From Phallus indusiatus (lineage: Eukaryota; Basidiomycota; Agaricomycetes; Phallales; Phallaceae), in contig JAQFWX010000035.1 of the NCBI GenBank assembly GCA_027605045.1, positions 1 through 64,000 on the forward strand: 64,000 nucleotides of DNA. The letters run 5' to 3'. Shown one piece after another: positions 56,420 to 64,000 of this stretch. The notes under the pieces were generated by a model. That model was not told the DNA's origin and did no database searches. It worked only from the letters and a program-made list of their open reading frames with translations. The position numbers were made by a program, and so were the translations under genes. Each line of letters starts with the position of its first letter. Within the stretch, counting starts at the first letter, position 1.

Positions 56420-58860
56420 CTACCCATAAGATGGTGCAGAATAATCGGACATCTCACCAACAATTCCGTTGTCGCTACTGCCGATGCTGCTAATACTCAT
56501 AGTTGCGCTCAATGGGGAGTTATCGCTGGCGGGTGAGGACTTCGCCCGAAAGTGTTCATATGCTTCCCCTAAGGTGTTCTGGTGGTTATTCATTAACGAC
56601 AACGGAGAAAACGAGTTATACTCTGTTTTCAATACAGGTGCATCGCCGGCGCCGGGCATTTGAGACGATTCGTATATCTGCCAAGCATCTGTTTAGTTCA
56701 TATGTTCCACTCCCTCGTTCATACTTTGTACCTGATCCAAAGTCAACTCCGGATATGTCGCCTCCTGTTTTGGTTGAAGATTTGTCATATTGTCGACAGC
56801 CTGGTAATCATTGAGACCAGTGTTATCCGCCTGGTCCTCTACTGCTGATGGCTTTTGGTCCTCGTAGTCTGACTGTTGCTGTTGTAGATCGAACTCTGTA
56901 GCGTCAGAGACATCAATGGTCCCTACGGCAGACGAATTGTTGGAAGGAATTGTTGACTAGGAGTGTACAGTGAGTAACTCATGCAATAAATATATGCATC
57001 TGACAACGACTTACATATTTCGAAAATACTTTGTCCAACATACTCCTTAGTTTTCCCCATTCAAATACTTTGACATCCTTCTCGATATTACGCGGTCTTG
57101 GAGGAGGAAACTCCATGATAAGCCGGAAGAAATCTTCCGTACCCGGCTTAGACTTGCTGACTGTCAGAGGTTTGAACCCTTCCAAATTTCGCCTGATGCG
57201 ATTCTTCTCCTCGACCTCGAACCGACTCCCGGACAAAGACTCTAGTAAATATATGACATCGACAGAAGTGATGAAAAAGTCATCTGTATCTTCTCGGTAG
57301 ATGCAGGAAACGACGATGGTGTTCTCTTTATATGACTCTTGTGGGACCACATCGAAGAAAATCTCGAACCTGTTGCCGACTTGGCGTTTCCAGAATTGGA
57401 CGAGACGTCTGTGAGTATTCAGTTCACTTTCAGTCCTATCGCGAAAGAAAGAAAAGAATCAACAACGGTATTATATGTTGAGGGAAGAAAACACTTACCA
57501 GGATTGTTTCATCGTCTCCAAATTATTACGAAATACGACAAGAGCCGGCTCAGCCATTTGGCTTCCAAGTTGTGTGGTGCGAACCAGCGCCTTTGCTGCT
57601 GTTTCACTTGGGTGGGAGGTCGAGGGCATGGTGGTCGAATTAGAAATCGGCGAAGAGCGCGACCTCTTCCTCTTTCCCCCGGCTGTGAAGCTGTGATATG
57701 GTTGGGGTAAACTCGAAGACGGCAGAGACATTGCCTGAGGCTGGATCAACCGTTGGGGAGATATAGTTGTCCCGGTAGTGTGACTCGACGAAGTAGGCAT
57801 GTAAGAAGACCTAGTCTTTGGCGGTAAAGTAGAATCATCGAGATAAACTTGGGAGTCTGATGCAACTGAGAGGCGTCGAAGGCTTGTCGTGTCGTTGTTG
57901 ACTGCAGCCCGATTTATAGGTGTTGTTGTCGACAGAGCTGTCTCAGTCTGTAAGCGCTTTGCAGGAAGATTTGGGTAATCGCGTGTTGACGTGGTGGGTG
58001 ATGGTCCGGGTGAGTCTGAGTAGTCTGAAAAAAAAAGCATCAGCATGTAGATCTATGTAAATATTTGCAAACGGTTTCTAAATAGTGAATCATGCTATAA
58101 AGGATGATTGGAGACCCAAGCTCGGGGCATTGCAAGTCTCTCTGGGAAAAACACTTGAAGCCGAAACTCCGAATCAAGGGGAGAAAGGAATAGATATGGC
58201 AGGGGAGTGAAAAAGGGAGGGGGAAGGAGGAAACTTACTATCGTAGGAAAACGCTCCAAAGGTAACCGAATCGAGTACGTTACCATTTGAATCCAAAGCC
58301 TGAATACTCAAAGGCCATTCGAGTCGGCCGTCAGGTCTCGGGGTCGCCAAATGGGCAGAGACGTAATCTATAGAGGGGACGTAGGCTTTCATAGTCCAGC
58401 TGCCTTGATGAGATTGAGTATATGAATCGTCAGAATTCGCTTCAACGATGGTTGGACGTGGTACGTCTCCAAACACAAGACGTAGGCGAACTGGGCCTTG
58501 GATGTTGGTAGAAAAATCGAGGTAAGTGGTGATGCAGGTGCCGGTTTGACCGGTGTATGGCGTGTAAGAATGGACGGTAACCATCCCAGCTTGGGAGACG
58601 ACAGATCCGCTGTTTGTACTCGAAATAATTCCTGCGGAGGACGATGTCGTTGATTCCATGTCCGGTAGCGATTGTGTACTTTGGGGGAGCTGAGACGTTG
58701 AAGGGTAGGTAGTGTACTGGTTCATTGGGTAATTGGCCAAGTACTGCTGCAATTCGGCTTCAGGCGATGAGTTCGGGGAATGTAAGAGATGGGGAGATAT
58801 CGAAGAAACAGGAATTTGAATGTGAAGAGAAGGCGGTGGATAAAATGTTGCAGTAGACAT
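56420..58860 (-). CDS. medA: MedA/Med1-family developmental regulator
   Basis: A nuclear regulator related to Aspergillus MedA (medusa), Magnaporthe Acr1, Fusarium Ren1 and Ustilago Med1, which control sporulation and morphogenesis. Exons are 58860-58239, 58024-57499, 57435-57015, 56956-56732 and 56677-56420, giving 683 residues. The N-terminal part includes CITTYLDFSTNIQGPVRLRL followed by VFGDVPRPTIVEA. The central Ser/Thr/Pro-rich linker contains GKRKRSRSS, a likely nuclear signal. The family core lies at about residues 385-525: TESELNTHRRLVQFWKRQ, then EKNRIRRNLEGFKPLTVSK, FFRLIMEFPPPRPRNIEKDV and KVFEWGKL. The last intron has a perfect ACTAAC-like branch (GAACTAAAC) and lets translation continue to a Ser-rich tail; without it the protein would stop 15 codons later. 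The 5' flank beyond 58860 is long. Confidence 0.88.
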
Positions 58861-60593
58861 AAATAATATAAAAAATGAAGCGAGCTTGGGGGGAAAGAGG
58901 AAAAATTATATTGATTGCAAGAGGTAGTGGCAAGAATTATAAAGCATGTGACGGAGTCCTGGTGTCGGATTAGTTCGCGTTGTAGAAAATATCAATTTAA
59001 AAATATTTTATGCATCCTTCCTTGTCCCCGACCTCCTCTGGCGTCCCGCCTTTAAGGGCAAACACACCAAACATGGACACACAGCCACGTGCTCTCTTCC
59101 TTCGGCTCCAATCCAGGGTCTACTTACCTTGCGCCGTTTTCCCGGTTCTACAGCAGGACGCCACAAAGTCCCCGCTTACCTCAAACAAATCGTCGTCCGC
59201 GTGTCCACTCTCATCGGGGTCGTTGTCTCAGTAACGATTGATGGTCAAGATTTCAGGCCACCGCAGATAGAGAAGAGGAGCGGGATGGTCGGACCATCTG
59301 CATTGTATGACCGAAATAGAAGTTATTCTTTCATTAGTAAGACGGCAAGCAAAAATAAAAATAAAAAGATATACATATTGCCCTGTTCTCATCTCCCCGC
59401 ACAGGCGCGTTGTTGCTGTTTATGACCGGTAACTATCCAGTCCGGTGCTGAGGAATAATGTCAGGGATCTCGTTCTGGACCTGTGGACCGTGTAAATTTT
59501 CGGATCGGGAATTTCCTAGGCTCCGTTGACCAGTCGCAATACGGAGAACGTTCGATTGTATCTGATATCGGACAGCATATGTCCCGTGCTTATCGGCATT
59601 AGCAAATAAATTGTCGGGCTTGGCCATGCTCCTGAGCCAATGTACTTTTGAAACGAAATTTAGCTCGGTCTGACTGAATTGAAGTTATCCTGACTATCCA
59701 CTAATGAATATCCACACCGGAGCATGATAAAATATACCTTGACCTCAACGGGCACATTGTTACTGTTTGTTGTATCGAGAGTGTGCAGGTATCTTGCGCT
59801 TGGAGATTCGTAATCGTTACGGTGTCATAACCCTCTTCCAATCTCTTAGCGTTGTTAGCTAAAAGGAGCATGAAAACTTGAATTCACGAAACTCCGGCGT
59901 TGCAGGATGGGGAAAATGGGGTGAAAACTCGCTAGTAACATATTTGCAACGGGAGCAAAAAAAGGGGCCACTGTTGAGAGTCGAGATAACGAAGATGTTT
60001 CTCAGTATGACCAATCTTTCGCCTTTTTATGGTTGGCTTTTCATTAAATCCTAGTGGCACGATATGTCAGAAGGCTGAAAGCAGAAGAGAAAGGACAGAG
60101 GGAGAAACGGACCAGGGAGAGAACTTGTTGGAGAGAAGGATCAAGTTAGACCACAAAGGATTCGGAAGAAATTTGGTCTTTATATACCCATGCACTCTTT
60201 GCAAAAAAGTCAGTCCGGAGTTTGTAACCCGCTCACATCTCTGAAAGTAGGTAATTTTGTTAATTTCGAGGGCAGATGGTTTTACGAGCCTTCGGCATCA
60301 AATTTGGAAGTCCGCCAGTTGGGTCTTTTTGAGCGCGCTGTGGGTGCTTGTGATGGCCAACTCGGTCGTTTCTTTGTCTCTCAACTTTCTCATCGGTTTC
60401 CCGTCTTCCCTTCCGGAGTACGCAAAACACAAGAGCAGCTCATTTCTTTGTCAGATTCGACATTGGCAACTCGTATTATTGTTTTTCCATTCATGAAGAA
60501 GACGAACTCATATTTGTTACTTAACGTCATTACATGTAATTCATGTCTCTCATAACGGGAAATGATTTACAAGACGACACATCAAGAATGATG
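58861..60593. other. Long 5' flank of the MedA-like gene
   Basis: About 1.7 kb between the divergent-side 5' end of the MedA-like gene and the 3' end of the esterase gene (both minus). Pyrimidine-rich stretches near 59010-59180 may be a long transcribed leader, as reported for medA-type genes elsewhere. An AAAATAAAAATAAAAAG tract lies at about 59350. I see no supported gene. Confidence 0.4.
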
Positions 60594-62092
60594 TTAGAGC
60601 ATTTTACAGTGTTCTAATGTACGTTCAACATAATCAGCCATCAATCTAGATCAAAATTCATAATTTCCGGAGATTAGATGTTACACACATAGCTCACCGA
60701 TGTGTACATGTACTAGGATCTAATGGCCCAATGATGGTTTAATTTATACTTTTCCAATTATCTCGTTGAGAGTTGAACTTACGTGCATGCTGCCAATATA
60801 TATAAGTCGACGGCGAATCACAAGCCCCAACAGTCGTAGAATCATTAATCAAACAAGGCTGAAGACTGGTCAGACCGAAACTTCCCGGAGATTCATCGAT
60901 GGCCGTCCAGAGCGGTAAGAAAGAGGCATAGGCAACATTAGTACCAAATTCTTTTCGATACGAACCCACATTTGCAAAGATGGCATCCTCGAAAGCTTGT
61001 CTACAAAAGGGCTTGTAAGTATTCGTGCTTAACCCCCTTACGAATGAACTTGCACTCCTGTGCCGTTGAAGTATACACCTATCGTAAGGATATTCTTCGC
61101 ACCCACTGCGATGAGTCTACGCGTTTCAGTATCCTGTGTCGACGGTCAGCAAGCATTCTTTTTTAGGCCGAACAGTTCACAAACAATGGTTTGAGCCGCG
61201 TCTAGCAGCAGGCCAGAGCCGTCGGTCTCCGAGTAAGTGTAATCACTGCATACGCTCAATAATGTACCTGAATCCTTTCCAGGGCAAACTGCAAACTCAC
61301 TTGATGCCAAAGAATATCACAAACAAGGTGCCTTCTCTATCGAATGCATCGTGTTGCCCTATGAAGACATCCGTCTATCAAGATAACTTCATGAATAACT
61401 TTCTCAAGACTACAGAACACCCTCAATCAACCTGATTGATAAATGTCGAGATGCTTATATTCCGGGCTTCAGCGGTAGGCCTACATTGATTATTCTTTAT
61501 GACAGCATAAAGACCTTTCAGGGTGCTTACCACAAAGTCAAATTCGTGACAGCGCCCCCTGAAAAAATATCTTTCTAATAAAAAACAAGGTTGACAAATT
61601 CAAGGCACGAACCAACAGCATAAGGGTGGACGGGGATCTTAAGGTCGTTCGCAATATACTCGGTCCTTCCGGAGTTATAGTAGGCAAAACGCCATGTGGA
61701 ATGACTTGTGTTACTCACCAAGTGGGTCCATTAGATGCTCTACCACCAGCCATGGGATTGGTACCCGCAATAATAGGAGGGGGCGGAGGAAAGACGCCAG
61801 TAGAATCGTTCATCGCACTTTAGGAGTGGAAGAAAGTAAGAGATAAATATATTTTCGAAGAAAAGCACATTCACGTCCAAGAATCTCCGAAAGGTATAAT
61901 ATTTCTGATATTCTTGAGCGAGATTCCGGCGTTGGCATTCATGAACGTCGAAGATCGAAATGACCCGCACGTAGGCGTGTAGGCAAGAGTCAAGCTACAG
62001 TTGTACTGTTCGGCCAACATCTCATGATGCTGACTTCGGGCGTACGCATAAACGAAAAGAGTATTTAAGAGGTAGGATAACAAAAGCACCAT
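60594..62092 (-). CDS. Secreted GDSL-type esterase, carbohydrate esterase family 16
   Basis: A predicted extracellular SGNH-fold acetylesterase acting on plant or fungal polysaccharide acetyl groups. Eleven exons (62092-61875, 61817-61719, 61665-61613, 61558-61531, 61480-61432, 61374-61301, 61245-61185, 61133-61042, 61000-60783, 60719-60698, 60645-60594) close in frame to 321 residues. The start MVLLLSYLLNTLFVYAYA is a signal-peptide-like helix; upstream ATGs at 62119 and 62155 are possible. Block I is IIPFGDSWT with nucleophile Ser71, block II GGRASNGPTW and VGGAVTNLTLW, block III FFGINDYTY with Asn174, and block V is WQHAHPST with His298. CE16 enzymes normally have Asp where this has Gln295 (the D of DxxH). 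The stretch of about 50 residues between signal peptide and block I is unusually long, so a further intron may exist there. The end HRLMADYVERTL fits the family. Confidence 0.82.
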
Positions 62093-62459
62093 GATTTGGC
62101 GAATACAGGACCCCAACATGGGGTGTTTATATCGTGCAACACTACATGGAAACAACAGTCATAGGAAATGTTGAGCATTCGCGAAGTATGGACGGTGATC
62201 ACGAGCAGACTACCCTCTCATTTTCGCGGTCCGCCAGTGCCGGGACAAAAATAGAGGATACAACAACAGGTTTGACGGATTAAATCACAAGGAATAGTAA
62301 CGTTGTAAGTTAGTTTTCAAGTGGAAGAGCGTGGTAATCAGTTGAAAATTGTTCGATAAAATGTATCAAGACTAGATATGAAATAAATGCGTCAACTATC
62401 GTCAACAACATATCTAAGAGACAGGCTTACAGGCATGAGGTGAAAAAAAGGAAGAAACG
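62093..62459. other. Spacer between the esterase and RCC1 genes
   Basis: This 367-base gap holds the esterase promoter and the 3' flank of RCC1. I see no gene. Confidence 0.45.
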
Positions 62460-64000
62460 TTATGCCGTTTTAGTGGCAAGAATGAAACAATGTTGTCCAC
62501 CGGCTGCTGCCGATTCGACTTTCCATCCTTCTAGAGCTTTGCTTCGAGTTCTAGTGGGCACAGGCGCCATTTCAACATCCGAGCCTAAACCCAGCTGAGA
62601 TCCTGAGCCGAAACCCCAAGCGTATACAAAACCAGCGCGAGAAACCGCGAGATTATGGCGTGTGCCAGCGGACAAGAATGTAATGGGATTGACAGGAGAT
62701 GCGCCTACTGCAGCATCTGAGTATGGCAATAAGGGAGGGTTAGGTTGATCCGCGGTAGGTAGGGGCGGGAAGGCTATGAACGTAGGCTCCGAGATAAACT
62801 CGTCAATTGCAGCATGGCCGGACGGAATAGCGTCCTCCTCCGTTAATTCTTCGCCTGCAGCTTTCTTTTCTTCGGCTTTCCGGGTTGCTTCTGCTGCTTT
62901 TTCCATCGCCTCCTTCTTTGCAGCTTCTCTGCGAATTGCGATATCTTTCATGAGTGGATGGTCATCAGCAAGGCCAGTTTCACGGCCGTCACAACGACCA
63001 CAGCCCATGACGCTTCCATCGTCCAATAAAAATAACGAATGGTGCTCGCCTCCGGCTATTTGGATGATCTTACGACCATTGAGTCTCGATGGATTCAAGG
63101 CATCGACTTCAGTTGGGTGCCAGATAATATCCTCATCACCTCCTTTTTCAGGACTCACGCCTGTTTGCTTAAGACTATTGAGACCCCAGGCATATACGAT
63201 GCCCTTGCTGTTGACAGCAAAGCTGTGGTAGCTTCCGCATCCGATCAAAACAATGTTCCGCAGGGCCAGTCGTTCGGGTGACAGACCGTTCTCTTTACGA
63301 CGTTCAATGATACGACGACCAAGTTGGGCCGTTTGACCCGCACCCCATGTGTAAACATGTCCACCGGTTGTCAGCGCAAGAACGTGATCAGTGCCACAAG
63401 CAACTTGCACGAATTGATAAGGTGCAAGTGACGGAATGGGTGAGGGTTTTAATTGTGTTTTTGATGAACCGACTTTTCCATCAAAACCAAGTAGACCTTC
63501 TGATGACTGTAATTGTTCTTCTTAAGCATCTATATTATTATATGTAAGTGAAATTTGTTGTACGTACTCGGAAGCTACCCCAAGATCGGAGATCTCCATC
63601 AGAGCTTAAAGCGACGCTAACACTGTCACCAGCGGATACAGAGACAGCTCTAAAATCTTCATCCACGAGAGACTGCACAACCATTGGTTGAGTCTCGAGT
63701 ATTTCAGTATCGACAATTTCAGACGGGTTTTCAGGGTCCGGTACACCGACAGTTGGCCTACCAAGGGCAGCGTTGTCGTTGATGCCCCAAGACCAGACCT
63801 TTCATGCATGTCAATATTAATTTTATAAGTATAATATTATGACTAACCTTTCCGACCTCATCGATGGCTAAAGAATGCATGCCACCCGCACATATCATCT
63901 CTAAACCTGCTCCCTCGGATCCCAGAGTATTATTTTTGGCAGCAGTTTCAAACCAAGCATGCAGCCGGGGACGTGCAATTTCATCCAGGGTTTCAGTTCC
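62460..64000 (-). CDS. RCC1: RCC1-type Ran guanine nucleotide exchange factor (3' part)
   Basis: The chromatin-bound exchange factor for Ran GTPase (Pim1 in fission yeast, Srm1/Prp20 in budding yeast), which drives nuclear transport and spindle assembly. Exons in the window are 64000-63848 (continuing beyond the edge), 63798-63568 and 63506-62460, giving 476 residues. RCC1 propeller repeats are seen as EMICAGGMHSLAIDE, VWSWGINDNAALGRP, VACGTDHVLALTTGGHVYTW, CGSYHSFAVNSKGIVYAWG, IAGGEHHSLFLLDDG and LSAGTRHNLAVSRAGFVYAW, ending in the last blade with AAAGGQHCFILATKTA. A charged Lys/Glu/Ala helix of about 55 residues interrupts one blade (EAAKKEAMEKAAEATRKAEE), as is common in fungal RCC1 proteins. 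The 5' end lies outside the window. Confidence 0.92.

Overview
The window looks like nuclear DNA of a filamentous basidiomycete, most likely an Agaricomycete mushroom-forming lineage. Almost every gene is cut by many introns of roughly 41-65 nt with GT-AG borders and CTAAC/CTGAC-like branch sites, and the proteins carry fungal signatures: a PriB-type Zn2Cys6 factor, a MedA-family regulator, a fungal PARP-type zinc finger on an HLTF/Rad5-like ATPase and a CE16 esterase. There are no bacterial operons. I built the exon chains by hand from splice signals, reading frame and recalled family sequences; all chains close in frame.

Layout. 1-6600: the 3' part of a Fun30/SMARCAD1 SNF2 ATPase, then divergent BET5 (TRAPP) and TRM112, then a Cds1/Rad53/Chk2-like FHA kinase with MCB/E2F-like sites upstream. 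6800-8830: a diverged tandem duplication of a small PH-like gene. 8.8-14.5 kb: no supported gene. 14.5-18.3 kb: a 1226-residue Zn2Cys6 factor whose zinc cluster is split by a 98-residue insert. 18.3-31.6 kb: a long gene-poor block holding only degenerate or coding-like fragments and weak repeats. 31.6-42.0 kb: a small coiled-coil protein, two tandem sugar transporters with identical 16-exon structures, and a DCAF7/WDR68-type WD40 protein. 42.0-45.0 kb: an interval strongly enriched for the palindrome GCCATGGC, with a hairpin and one possible small membrane protein gene. 45.0-64.0 kb: a gene-dense stretch with the 28-exon HLTF/Rad5-like ATPase, an F-box protein, a nucleolar FKBP isomerase, MED27, LSM2 (five exons, the first only the ATG), a MedA-family regulator, a GDSL/CE16 esterase and the 3' part of RCC1.

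How genes relate. Several are genome-maintenance or chromatin genes (Fun30, Cds1-like kinase, HLTF/Rad5, FKBP, RCC1), mixed with general housekeeping (TRAPP, TRM112, LSM2, Mediator) and two regulators that may act in development. They are not an operon or obvious cluster, and I found no mobile element, CRISPR array, tRNA or rRNA I can support. The most unusual points are the domain fusion and microexons of the HLTF gene, the split zinc cluster, the two tandem duplications, the GCCATGGC-rich interval and an apparent Asp-to-Gln change at an expected catalytic position of the CE16 enzyme.
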